Shown here piece by piece: positions 40,502-52,789 of a stretch of DNA of 64,000 nt (positions are counted from its first letter, which is position 1; the number at the start of each line of letters is the position of its first letter). The position numbers were made by a program, and so were the translations under genes. The notes under the pieces were generated by a model. It was not told the origin of the DNA. It ran no database searches and was given only the letters and a program-made list of their open reading frames with translations. The stretch is from positions 26,541,001 to 26,605,000 of the forward strand of contig OX419755.1 in NCBI GenBank assembly GCA_948567375.1, given 5' to 3'. The stretch comes from Lunularia cruciata. Lineage: Eukaryota; Streptophyta; Marchantiopsida; Lunulariales; Lunulariaceae.

Positions 40502-42835
40502 TGGCATCAAGCACCATCAAGGATAAAAACTTAAAAAATCTCTCATTCACTCCTTAAATCATCCATTCATTCTCTTATGGCAAAGCTATTCCAAAAGTGC
40601 TCATAAGTAAAACTTGACCAATATAAGCATAGAAGGTATTTCATTAACATTCACAAATAGATCTTCTAAAGTAAGAGGTTTCCCTTACATCAATAACCAT
40701 CAAAATAGCAACTTTAAGTGTAATATCTCAATCTTTACTTATCAAATGTAGGTATAACTTGCAAAGTTGCATGCTTCTCACCACTCCATGCTCCAAGCTC
40801 ATTAGGGAATTATTCATTTCCTCTTTTAAGTCCCTCTTTGTATACTCACCAAAGGTACCATAGAAAGTACATTGGTAATTTGGTAAGATTAATATTTCAC
40901 CTAAATAAACTTAGATAAAGATTCCTAGGTCAAAAGGATTTCATAAAAGTTGTTTGCTTCATATGTGCATTTTGCCTCACATGCCTTCTTTTGGAAGCTT
41001 CTCATCATATTTTCTCTTAAGTAATATTACACTATATTCCAAGGTCAAGTTAAAGCTATCTACCTACCTCTATCGTCAAAGGTTATTTAACTTGGTCTCT
41101 AATTTCCATTGGTATATCTTTGCTCTACTAAAGTATGTATTTTGGTACAGTGATAGTCAAAAGACATTGTTCATATAGTGTTTAATTAAGCTTCTAAATT
41201 ATCTATGATTAGCCAAGGTTAGTAATAGATAAGTTAAAGGTACTTTTATTTAAAGGAGTTTGGAAGAATGAGCATCACTAATTGGACTTGAGTATATACA
41301 ATTTGTCTTGTTATCAAATATTTGGTTTAAGAAAACAAGTTGATAACTCTTAAGCCCACAAGCACACAAGCCCACAACTCTTATGAATTTTCCTATAATT
41401 TGAGGATATCAATAAAAAGATATCCTTAACTTAGTCATTAGTACAAGGTAAGATCACATGATTTTGATGATTATTCATATGAGTTTAATATTCTACTATA
41501 AATTTGTCTTTAGATGAATTTTTACCTAGTAAACTTAGTTACTTTGGTAGTAAGTAACTTCTTGGTGTAATAATTTCCACAATCATATACATAGGATGAA
41601 TAAGCAAGCACTCATCATCCTTTATTTGCAATTATTTGCAATTGTCTCTTTTATTAAGTTGTTTAATGAGCCGGCTTAAGTCTTGGATTCTTTAATCATG
41701 AAGGAGTGTCATGAAGTTTAGTTAATTGTCTTCTTAGTGTATGGTGCACTTCTTAATAGCTATCTAAGGTTCATATTGAGAAAGAGGTAGGTTGGCTTAT
41801 ATTTTTGGTCCTATTGTCAAGATATTTCTATAAGGCAAGATAAAACCATGCATAAAATTATATAATAGACAAAAGGATGTTATAAAAGCTCACTTGGAGT
41901 GGAAATAAAAGGAATAAGAAGCTTTAACCTTTGTTATAAACCCTAGATTGATCTATATACTATGAATTATTATGATTCACTTCAAGTGATATCATATATC
42001 TTATATATGTAGGAAAAATTGGAGATATTGTATAAGATGGATTGGAGGTTTAGAATTACTTTTATTTCAATGAAATTTCAAGTTTAAGATTTTAATTCAA
42101 GATTCTAAAGAATAATAGAGTAAGTTACCTTATAGTTGGGATACATGAAATTACAACAAGAGTTATTACAAGCATGAAGCTAATCATTTTAGAAGCTTAT
42201 AAAGTATTCTACTCCACAAAATTGCATGCTCTTTGGAATCCCAAATAGGTTTCATTATTTTTCAATTTGAATTGGATTTCCTCAAAATTGGTCAAGAAAA
42301 TTTAGTATTAAACAAGCCACTTTATAGCTCAAATTTAGAATGGATTTGCAAATTGGTATCAATGTAGATGAGTAATATCACTTGTGGTGAACTTGATGGA
42401 GTGTTAAGGAGTTTCTTTTCTCCACCGTTTTAGATCATGGTTTCCACTTTTATAATTATCAAATTTTCATCTTGAGTGATAGAAAAATTAGCTCACGTGT
42501 CACACCAATAGGATTTTGATATCTCTTAAATACCAAGTCAAATTTTCCATGCAAAGTCTTAGATAAAAGGCCCACTCAAGTATGATTTAAGATACAACGC
42601 TTCAAAAAGGTCACACTCCAATATAATATAATCAAAATTTCCATATAAGTTCTTATTAGTACCTAATAACTAATTTATTTCCCTTAATTAATCCTATTAA
42701 GTAATTTGGTAATATCTTCAACTTAGTTATTATTATAAATAGTTTGTTTGAACTGACTCAAAATCACCAAAATATTATAAAAGGCTATAATAAAGAGGAA
42801 ACCAAAGACACAAGGTAGTGGAGATCCCAAAGACC
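40502..42835. other. Unassigned AT-rich interval
   Basis: About 2.3 kb without a recognisable gene. The stretch 42620-42660 weakly matches 10360-10410, hinting at an old dispersed repeat. No LTR ends identified. Confidence 0.35.
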
Positions 42836-42839
42836 TCCA

Positions 42840-44760
42840 CACAATTGAGTGCAAATTTAGAAGAACTCATCAAGGAGTTTGCTAATTTCAAAGTTCAATT
42901 GGTTGAAACAAAGGAGAGATGTAAAACTATGCTATATGCTTGATCCAATATTTGGTGTATGACTTGTGGTAAGTCAAGATATGCTTATCTAGATTGCATG
43001 ACATCCAACTATATTCATTAGGACATAAGGTTGAATGGGCCACCACTTGGAGAAGAATAGGAGTATTATGTAGAGGGAGATGATCATGTATTTTCAATAT
43101 AGGAAATCCCTCCCAACATGACCTCCTCTCTCCATGGGATTGTTCCTTAACACTTACGGAGGGAGTATGTAACAAAAAAACCATAAAGAAGGAGCTTACC
43201 TCCAAGGAAAATGCTACTCCCAACACATGCTACAATTATAGAGCTCTTAGACATTGGTTGTTATATTATCCATAGCCTAGGAGATGATTCCCTACACACT
43301 ATTGTGTGTTGACTTCAAAACACTAAGGAAAGTGAGGGTAGATTTTCCCCAACCCCTTATACCAAGACCCTTGGTCAGATTTGTTGCACTAAGCTAGACA
43401 TACAGGTTTATTGACTCATTAGGGAAGAATTGGGGGAAGGAGATGCAATTCTTTCCAAAGACAATGACTGATCAAATCTGGAATTGGATAGAGTGGATAC
43501 CCACTCAAGAAGAAGACAATGATTAATTCTTCATTATTGGAGTCAAGAAAGTCTCCTAAGCCAAAGATAAAGTAGAGCAAACCAAAGAAGATCTTGTTTG
43601 ACAAAGAGTTGAAGCTTTTAGCAAATATCAAATGCAAGGAAAGTAGGAAACACAAGGAGGAGGGACTACCATTGGCATGAAGGAAATACACCCTTTTTTG
43701 GATGAAGCCAAAGAAGCCAAAATACTTGACAAGGTTAGTCTAGAGTACTCTTTGGACATACAAAGAGAAGTCAAGCACCTCATAAAAGAAGACATATAGA
43801 AAAGACACGTACCAGAGGGAGCAACTCCATAAAAAAAGACTCAATCCTTGAGGATATACATACTCAAACATCATATGAATCTCATGTGAAATGAGAAGAA
43901 TGACAAAGATCTTTACCAAGGTCCATAGTTAGCTCATTGACCAACAACCATCAACCTAGTATCTCCTACCCTAAAGATAAAAAAAATGCAAGAGAAGGCT
44001 TCACAAGATATAGGCAAGATATGTGGACATAAAATACAATATTCCACCCCAATAAAGTCCTCCATAACAAACAACATATTAGAGAAGAAACATTGTAGAG
44101 CTAGTTCATTGTTGGGAGTAATGTAATATGACATTATTGTAGACTTGGTATCCTCCAAGGTGGATGTCTCATTTCAATAGTTGTGTAAGGACAAGAAGCT
44201 ATAAAAAAGCAATTAGCCTTTAATCTTTGACAAACACAAACAAGGAAGAAATCAATATTGTTGCCATTTATCAATAGAACTGGAGGACTTGGGATCTCCA
44301 AAAGTTGAAATAAAGATCAATAGCTTTATGATGTTAGGCTTAGGAGTTAAGATTATGATGGAAGAAATAACTCATAATTTGGGATACACTAGTTTCAAAC
44401 CCATCCCATAAATCCTCTAATTTGCAAATCAAACAAGAATAAGATTGTTGGAGATGTTGATCAAATTTTCTACCACTATTGGTAGAGTGATCTTCCATCT
44501 TGATTACATCATCCTTTGTTTGGTCACAAAACTAGTTACCCAATACTCATAAGGAGGTTGTGGTTATATGGTGTGCAAGTCAACATAGATTGTAATAAGC
44601 ACACACTCTATTTTCTAGACCTAATATCTACAAGTTCCAAATCAATATTGGTCTATTGGAAGAAGGTTCTACTTCTAGGAGAAATGTTATTGTCAAAAGA
44701 GAGGTATACCAAAGGAACTTTAGATAATACCAACAATTCTTTGGAGATGATGTGGTGAAG
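42840..44760 (+). pseudogene. Family C (Tat/Athila-like gypsy) gag end and protease relic
   Basis: Near 42940-43010 one frame gives WCMTCGKSRYAYLDC, a CCHC zinc knuckle with His changed to Tyr. Near 44280-44600 a protease-type region reads KVEIKINSFMMLGLGVKIMM, TTIGRVIFHLDYIILC and, in the next frame, YPILIRRLWLYGVQV. These follow the Tat/Athila pattern of a G-containing active-site stretch, TTIG...LDY and a LLGRPWL-like end. The catalytic Asp-Ser-Gly is not preserved. Between them the frames are broken. Confidence 0.6.
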
Positions 44761-46061
44761 TACCTTGAGTGTTATGAGATAGAAAATGAGAGCAAAGGGA
44801 GTGATCATCTCAGAAATCAAGTGGATAATTTGGTACTCATAGGAATAAGCTCCATAAGCTACATAGAGTGCATCATCAACCCTAATGATTATAAAGTGAT
44901 TATACAAGAAGGAAGATTGTCAAAGACTTCCAAATTCATGAGCAAAGAAGAGTACAAAGCTTATGCTTCCTTGTTCATGGAATACCAAGATGCCTTTGCT
45001 TGGAAGATTGAGCAAATGTCAAATATGCAAAATATGCCAAATGCAATTTGGTGAATACAAAATAGATTTGGAACAAGAAGTGATATAGATCAAACAAATA
45101 TAATATTGGCTCAACCCAAAGTACTCATTATTGGTGAAGAAAGAAAGAAAGAAATACCTTTGTGCTAGAATCATCTTCTTTGTACTTTGTACTTTGCAAA
45201 TAGGTATCACCTATTATTGTGGTGCCCAAGAAGAAGACTAGCAAGATTTATGTATGCTATGATTTTAGGAAACTCAACATAGCCATGAAGAAGGATTATC
45301 ACCCTCTATCCTTTATGACACCCATTGGATTAGGTTGTGGGACATGAATGTTATAGTTTCCTATATGGCTTTTTGAGATATAAGTAGATCTCAATCTAAG
45401 AAGAAGATAGGGACAAGACTACCTTCACTACCAATTGGGAGACTTATACTTAAAACCAAATTCTATGTGGTATGTGAAATGCTCCTAAAAGATTTAAGTA
45501 GATGATTAATGCAATCTTCAAGAATTACTTATGAAATTTCATGGAAAATTTTTATTGACAATTTTTGTGTTTTTGGCCAAAGTGAGGACCACCTTTCCTT
45601 CATAAGTAAGACATTTGAAAGACATCAAGTGACTAGATTATCCTTACATCCTAAGAAGTATTTCTTTGTGATGACAAAAGGTATCCTACAAGGACATCAA
45701 GTATCAACTAGAGGTGTGGAGGTAGATATTGAGGAGGTGAAGGTAATCCAAGCCTTTGAATCCTTAAGGAATTTGAAGGAATTATAAGCCTTCCTTGGCA
45801 ATGTAGAGTATTATAAGTTGTTCATTGCAAATCACACAATCTTAGTGGACCTCTCACTGAGTTGCTAAAAAGATCAAAGAATACATTTGGACAAAGAACC
45901 AAGATAGAGCCTTCATAGCACTAAAGGAGAAATTAGTCAAAGCACCTTTGATGAGTGTAACTAATTTGGAGAATGACTTTCATGTATTCATAGATACTTC
46001 TTCAATGTGAATCAGTGTGGTGCTCAATTAGGAAGACAATAACAAAATAGACTACCTTGTG
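44752..46061 (+). pseudogene. Family C reverse transcriptase and start of RNase H
   Basis: The frame 44752-45054 has FMSKEEYKAYASLFMEYQDA followed by FAWKIEQM, the lead-in to RT in Tat/Athila elements. Near 45220-45310 come PKKKTSKIYVCYDFRKLN and YHPLSF. The frame 45509-45787 has IFIDNFCVFGQSEDHLS (FVDD-type catalytic box, now IDN), LHPKKYFFVMTKGI and GVEVDIEEVKVIQ. RNase H begins near 45980 and is cut at 46061 by the forward MP element. Several stops; inactive. Confidence 0.75.
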
Positions 46062-46495
46062 TGTCATACCATTTGTAGTGTTTCATGTAGATTGCTCAAA
46101 CTCTAGAGTAGTAGTGTTTGTAGTCAGGAGTATTTTGGTAGTTACTCATAGATCACTTGTTGATGATCATATTTCATGTTTTGTGTATTGTCTACATAGT
46201 GGAGTCCACCATCACTTGCATTGTTGGATGTGCCATCAATGGGACCATTAGGGTTAAAGACCAAGGAGGTATACTTTCAAAGTAGAACTCTAGAGAGTTC
46301 ACTTCTTTGATTTTCAACCTTCCAATTCTTGGCTATGGTGGATAGAGGTTGGTTAACGTCACATGAATTCTCTTTGCTAGAGTGGGTGTGGCTTAATTGT
46401 AATCAATGTTAAGTTATTGGTTGATTATTGAGTGACAGATCAAGTACTAATCTGATTGAGTGTGATTCAAGTTGTGTGAATAAATTGATAACATT
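46062..46495 (+). repeat. MP block A1 (5' terminus)
   Basis: Starts TGTCATACCATTTGTAGTG and aligns with block A2 of the 3' ends over about 430 bp (CTTTGA.....TTGGCTATGGT, GCTAGAGTGGGTGTGG..T, GATTGAGTGTGATTCAAG). It passes straight into leader sequence (GTGTGAATAAATTGATAAC). No block B stands before or after it. The left flank is family C coding sequence. Confidence 0.8.
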
Positions 46496-47985
46496 GGAGA
46501 AGTGAGGTTTATGGGAAATTGGATGTAGGAACAAAGGATGTTGGTGGTATCTCCAAGTCTTGCTGATCATTGGTAGCGCAATTGAGCTTTAGATTTTCTT
46601 GGAGAGTGATCATGTGCAGAAGTCTTCAAATTGATGTAGATTTGATGATGAGGCAGACGGTGTGTGGAAGCATTGGCCAAAATCTTGTTGAGAAGACAAT
46701 CAATTTTGAGCAATGGTGTTTGTTTTGAGCTCAAGAGGTGAAAGCAGGACCAATTTGGTGCAAGTTGAGCTCAGAAAGTGAAATTGAAGGTGGATTTGGG
46801 AACCTCCACCTTCAATTGATTTGGAGAACCTTGTTTTTTCAATTTAGCTTGAGTAGAGAGTTAACAAAGGATTTGGTGGTCAGCCAACTTTAGGGATTTA
46901 CATTAGATTTTATGTCAAATTTACATTAAATTTTGGCTAGAGTTTATGTCAGATTTTGGTGAGTTGGAGGAGCTTGGCCAAATTTAGTGGAGTTTTTCCA
47001 ATTTGGAGAGGATTCAAAGTGGCAAGAAGAAAGGTCTCATTTGGGTGTTTAGAAGTATAAGGCTATGAGAGGCTACAAAGGCCTACAAGGGCTAGCAAGC
47101 CAGCTTGTTGGCATGAAGCTAGCTAGTTTAGAGTAGATTTTGATCATTGCTTGGCAAAATCTACCCACCTTGCTAGATTATGTGCAACAAGGTTTCACCC
47201 ATAGATCTTTGGTTCCTAGATTGGTGCCCTAGCCAATTGGTCCACCTTCACTTATTGTCCTAGTGATTGTTCCACTATTATCTATAAACCTATAGCTTTG
47301 GCTAGGATAGACAATTTGATCCCATTCTTGGTGATCTTGGTAGCTTAGGAAGTAGATAACTCCTATTATGTCATATGCCAAATGGTGGCAAAGTTAGTCT
47401 AATGATGATTTATGAGATGGAAGGTTTTTGTTTAGATTTCTTGTGATTGGACCTCTTCCATTCTCTACTTCATGTTTGTGCACCATGTTTGTGTGAGGTG
47501 CTTTGATTTTAGAGTGTTAGTGCTCTAGTGTGCTCTAGGTAGTGAGGTTGGAATGATGACCAATTGGGCTACCTATATTTCTCTCCAATGAAGTAGGAAG
47601 TGATGACTTGCAGATCATGAGACTACAGGTTGTGATTGTAGGTTACGTGTTGCTCTTTCTCTTAATGTAGTTGTCATAATTAGAGCTACATTAGTGGGTG
47701 ATGTTTGGTTGGAGGTGTTGGCACTTGGTGGTGATTCTTGGTAGGATACTTTTAGTGGTAACGGTTGTGAGTTGTAGTTTCTAGTTACTTTGTCATGATG
47801 GAGTTCTTTGGGGATTCCAAAGAGATAGTGTTGTAATACATAGTGGGTTTACTTGGGGTGGCGCTCAATATGAGCTTGTATATCAAGTCCCATTGAGGGA
47901 GGAGATTGACTTTGAGTTGGAGTTTGACATATGAGCTGATTGGGTTGAGAGTGCATTTGGTGTTTCCGCATTGTTGTTGTGAGAC
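46496..47985 (+). other. MP leader (5' untranslated)
   Basis: About 1.4 kb without coding potential, matched by 62481-64000 on the reverse strand and by fragments at 24690 and 28253. TGGTGCCCTAGCC near 47222 begins with TGG as a primer-binding site would, but the equivalent in the reverse copy differs and no LTR end adjoins it. The start of gag follows a stretch encoding LTYELIGLRVHLVFP. Confidence 0.6.
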
Positions 47986-47989
47986 ATGG

Positions 47990-49980
47990 ACAAGATTTAT
48001 GGGGCTTCCAAAGGCCCTAAGTGTTACTCAAAGTATGATAGGTACCATTGAGTTGGATGACTTTATCCACAAGTTTAATACTTGGTGTGATCTGTAGTAG
48101 ATGCAAAACCAGACTTTGTTCACACCCTTCATGGCATGGAAGGGATTGTTCTAGCACTTGGAAGGTTTGTCAATGGATGAGTATAATGAGTTTAGGAGAG
48201 CTCACTTGGAGGAGATTGAGCTATGGAGATAGTATTGGTCTTTGAATTATGTCTCCATTACTTCAGGCATGGTTTCTAGGGGTAGATTGGTTTTATACAT
48301 GAGTTCTAGCTCTAGTAGCATTGTGGGAGCTAATGGAGGTGCACTAGCTAGAGATAGTGCTACTATGAGTGAAGGTACTACTATAGGAGGTGGTGTAGTA
48401 CCAAGGTTTAACCCCATGGTGGAGTTCTTCCAATGTTTTAGGTAGAACTGCTAGGGAGTACGGATTGACAAGCTAAAGAGCTTGCAAGAGTTCCAACAGA
48501 AAGCTAGAAAGAACCTATGTAAGGCATAAACTCACATAAGATGGTTGATTGTTTTACTCAAGGAGTTATTAAAGCCCAAATAGTCTAGTTTTGGTATGGG
48601 ATACTGGACAAAGAGTTGCAACATAGAGTTTGTGATGCTATGTTTTTATAGGCTACTTTGCCTACTTGGCAGTGGTCTTTGGTTTGGCTGAGCTGTGAGC
48701 TGGCCTGTCTCTCACTCAGGATGAACCTCCGATGGCTATTATGGTAGCACACCATGGACTAAGAAGGCAAGGAACCCCAACTCCATCATACTCCTCCAAG
48801 GGTAACACTCCAAGACTCAAGACATTGCTCACTAGAGAACTCAATGAGAGAGAGATAGTTGCAAATGAAAGGATGATGAGTACCTCCTCACCCCTTGTTT
48901 ATATACTTGTGAAATAGTTACGTACCAAAGTTACTAATTACTATAGTAACTCAAGTTACTAGACTAAAAGTCAAGTAAAGTCAAAAAGTAGAAAGGAATA
49001 TCCATTCACATGGGCATATTCCCCTCAGCATGTGGTCTTATCTTGACCCAACCACTAAGTCAAGGATTCCTTCACATGGACTATCCTTGGACTAAAGAAG
49101 AATCCAAAACAAAAAGGCTTGCGGGCCCAAGAGTTCTCAACTCTTTCCTCAAAGCCAAACACCTAAGAATAATACCAAGTCAACACACTAAAATCCAAAA
49201 TAGTGGTGCTCATCTTTTCTACTTCCTCTAAAGTAAAGTCCCCTCTATCTTAGCTATGACTAACTTTAGCTAACCATGACTAATATAGAACCATCCTTTA
49301 TCTTTATATAAATAATATCTCTTAAGTACTTGTAATACCAAGCTAAATATCACAATACCACACACATGTACAAATGGGTGTTACAGAGCATATTGAGCTC
49401 AATATAGTAGAGGAGAGAGTGATGACATCTAGATTTGGTAGAGATATCTCATCCACAACTATTATTTCTTTCAAATTGTAGCAAAAGTACACCATGCCAT
49501 GTTAGTTTTCAAGGATAGGGTGGACAAACTAGATCTTATGGAGCAAGTGGAGGGCCTAGTGTAGCTAAACCCTTACCTTCATTTTTAGATCAATAGTAGC
49601 CAATGAGTAGTGGTGTTGCTTGTTGGACTTGTGGTGGACCTCAGCATAGAAGAAAGTGCACTTTAGGGTAGTGGACCTGACACCTCTAGTGCATCACAAG
49701 AAGCACAAAGATAGTGTGAGCATTGCCACAAATTTGGTTACACTAGTGATTGATTCTTTGACCCACACCCATAGTTACAAAGTGGTAGGGCTACTATGGG
49801 AGGTGGTAAAGGAGCTCCAAGTCATAGAGGATGAGGTGGTAGAGGTGGTGGTAGGAAATCCACACTTGGTAGGGATGAAATACTTTTCTTTACTTCCAAT
49901 ATAGCCATGGCTACTTAGATTGAGCAGTTGGAGTAGAGATTGGCTAGCATGGCCATTGCTTAGAGGAGATCAAATTTAGG
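47990..49980 (+). pseudogene. MP copy 4 gag, interrupted by F solo LTR
   Basis: Pieces in shifting frames: DKIYGASKGPKCYSKYDRYH, FIHKFNTWCDL, FTPFMAWKGLFQHLEGL, SMDEYNEFRRAHLEEIELWR (capsid region), then after the F LTR HIELNIVEERVMTSRFG. CWTCGGPQHRRKC at 49621-49659 is the first zinc knuckle; the second is lost in a frame change. Gag would package the element RNA. The F LTR at 48694-49385 splits it. Confidence 0.75.
48694..49385. mobile_element. F solo LTR (copy 2, 692 bp)
   Basis: Runs TGTGAGCTGG to GGTGTTACA inside MP gag. The uninterrupted reverse copy near 61740-61775 shows the target as TTGGCT(A/G)AGCATATTGAGC. Here TGAGC precedes and GAGC follows the LTR, a 4-5 bp duplication. TTTATATACTTG could be a TATA box. 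No internal region is present, so it is a solo LTR. Confidence 0.85.
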
Positions 49981-50199
49981 TGCTAAGGCTTCTACCTCAT
50001 ATGCTGGTGATAGAGACATCTTGGACTTCATGTGTGGAGCAACACAGGTGGATGCATCTACCGCAGTGACTAGGAGTGCAATATGTGCTCTAAAGCCTAG
50101 AGGAGCATCAATGGAGTTGGACTCATAGACAGAAGAGGCTGGTAGACAAGTCAGACTCCTTCAATCTTTTACACTCTCTAAGGCTCTACAAACAACATC

Positions 50200-50830
50200 C
50201 ATGGCTCCTAGACATCCTAGTGTAGTTGTGGTAGATGGTGATAAGGTGCATGGTGGACTACTTGCTAGTCAGCCACTTGCTACTACATTGATTGAGTCTA
50301 GTTTGATGTTGGGGGGTGCTCAGTTGATTATACGCTTTTCATTATACTCAACCAATGACATGTTTACATTGAGAGTTTACCCAACTCTAGAGTTCCGGTT
50401 GGATACCATGCTTTGTGAGAGTAGGGATGATGTGGTTCCTACTTCTAGAGCAAAAGTGGTTGATAATGGAGCTAACTTGGTTGAGGAGCATGGGATACGC
50501 TCAATGACCAATGGTTTATGGCAGGTAACAATAGCTAGATTGGAGGAGTTACCAACTAGACCGGCCTTTGAGCAAGCACAGTTTATACCTAGAGTTGCCT
50601 ATTGGATAACTAGAGGGGGATTTTCATTTGGTAGGACCTTCAAGGAAGGTCTATACACTATAGATGGTCTTACTAGACTTTGGTGCATAGACCTTTAAGC
50701 TAGAGAAGGCTATAGTTGTTGGTTTGGAGTTACAAAAGATTAATGTTGAGAGGTGTCCATTTAAAATCTAGACATCTCTAGGGGTAGTTCTACACAATAC
50801 ATCACATGTGGAGAGCTTGTTGTTTAGATT
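50200..50830 (+). pseudogene. MP copy 4 aspartic protease region
   Basis: The 165-codon frame 50201-50698 holds the part before the active site (EHGIRSMTNGLWQVTIARLE). In the next frame VLLDFGAQ at 50667 onward replaces the VLLDSGAQ of the reverse copy, so the catalytic Ser of DSG is Phe. This domain would process the Gag-Pol polyprotein. Dead through frameshift and active-site change. Confidence 0.7.
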
Positions 50831-51384
50831 CAACCCAATCATTTGATTGATAGTTCTATGGTGAGAGCTCATGCCATTGTGACCATAGCTAAGTCATATG
50901 ATGTGTTAGTTGAGAGAGTAATGTTATACTCCAAGATTGATATTTGAGGTATAATATTGATTACTGGGAGAAGATAACCTCCTATAGACCAGGTTAGCAG
51001 TTAGGTGAAGGAAAATTATGTTGCCAACCAGTATGCTTTAGTAAAGGCAATCTTGCTTTGCTATAGTACAAGACCATGGCGACATCAGTCTCAACTTTCA
51101 ATGGTTTTGTTACTTGGCTTGGTGATTTATTGGAGTGGAACACCCTTGCTAAGGATACTCTAGTACCATAGTAGATCACTTGGATTTGGAGTTTGAGAGA
51201 GATCATTCCATCCACTTTGGATATTCCATTGTAGAGTTTAGAGGAAGCATTGCCGTAGCATGCAGATTGGTTGGTGCAACAAGCTTGGAGTAGAGCCTTT
51301 GTACCATTAGGAGACCAATGTGAGGATGCACCTCCAAATTCAATTACCTTGACACCTTTGGATACCACACTCATTGCTTGGTAG

Positions 51385-52346
51385 TATCCAATAAAGGGAG
51401 TATATCTATTCAAATTGTTCAATGGGATTAGCCTTGAACTAGCTATGGTACTACATGCAGGTATACAAGTACAAAGAAGTACTTGTATGTGGAGAGAGAT
51501 GAGATTGCTAGGCAAGTCTCTCTACATCATATGGTACACTTGGCCTATTGGTATCCTAAGTTATTACCAATGTCAACTAGGTGTTACCTACAAATAAACA
51601 TTTCCTTGTTGGGATTGTAGGATTTGGAGAGACATTCTCTCATTCATTTGGTGATTTTTGGATGGCCATGTTAGGGACATACACATGTTGGCCAAGTTTT
51701 GGGTCTTTAGGATCCCTATTCTAGTGTGTTTTGGAAGATATTACATACAATAAAACATCTTTTGGTTCATCAATCCATTTCTCCAACTTACATTTTGGAG
51801 AACATCCCGTTGATGGGTGATTCTCACACCTGGGTGGTGGTAAGTACACACTAGGTCCATTCTTGGATAGGACCTGCCATGTTGTTGGATGCAACCAAAG
51901 TGGGATCATGAGCTCATCATCTTCATCTTTGGAGGACAAACCTCTTACCCAAAGAAGTTCTACAATGCGCTTATGATGGGATTCAACAACTTGACCACCT
52001 TACTATTGATGAGATTTTGGATGTTGGGCGCTAGTCTCAAACAATGGTAGTGGTTGATAGGTCACCTATGGCAGTGATGAACCTAGTTGGATAGCCTTGA
52101 GTTGCTTTTCCTACACTTATGAGTTTCCCAAGCTCTCATGATTTTAAAAAGAGAGGTCTTGGACTTATTTGGGGCTCACAGTTATAGTAGTTGGTGGAGC
52201 CCAATGCCAATGGGAGAGAGCAAGTGATGGGTTTTCATATCAGTATCATCTCTATTCCAATAGTGTTAGAGGCATCCAGGTGTTAGGTCAGGCTATGGAC
52301 CTAAATTTTTTGACTTAGATTGTGAGCCTTGGCTTGGCAGAGTAGC
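51385..52346 (+). pseudogene. MP copy 4 C5-cytosine DNA methyltransferase domain
   Basis: Blocks match the reverse copy in order: LFKLFNGISLELAMVLHAG (motif I, AdoMet binding), YVERDEIARQV (motif II), HLVIFGWPC at 51645-51671 with the catalytic Cys kept but the next codon TAG, YSSVFWKILHTI, LENIPLMGDS at 51795 (motif VI ENV-type Glu), LLDATKVGS..HHLHLWRTNLLP (motif VIII), and near 52200-52300 NGREQVMGF and VLGQAMDLNFL (motifs IX-X). It lies between protease and RT. Stops and small frame changes make this copy inactive, but the motif order is unmistakable. Confidence 0.85.
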
Positions 52347-52789
52347 ATAAAATGCACTTGATAGGCTTCACCACCTAAACACTTGTAAGGTCTATGCCTA
52401 TCAAGACAATCTAGTTGGGGGCAATGGACCAAGTGGACAAGGTATTCTTGGAACACATCCAATGGTTACTAGTAAGAGTGGTCTACTTGGAGTCCATCCA
52501 AGTGAGCATAGTCTACTTGGATTACATCCTTGGTCTACTTAAGATGCAACTAGAGGACGTATGGAGCTTGCAACTAGAGTGGAAGGAGTTTTTCATATTA
52601 AGGTTAGGACTTCTAATGGTTAGGGGCATGACACTATTGCTCTTAAAGGCCCAATGTAGCAGCCAATCAGTACGTCTTCCACTCCTATGACAATTATAGA
52701 GGATACTTGGGAGCCAAATCTTGGATGCAAGTTTACAAGGGGGAAAGATGGAGAGTTTGGAGGTTCTTGAGGAGCTACACAAGTTGTTT

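Noticed and set aside
47215-47240. TGGTGCCCTAGCC as the MP primer-binding site, which would make the 5' LTR about 1.15 kb
   Set aside because: The 3' end of MP does not contain the leader sequence that such an LTR would include, and the equivalent in the reverse copy (TGGCGTCCTAGCC) has no CA end before it.
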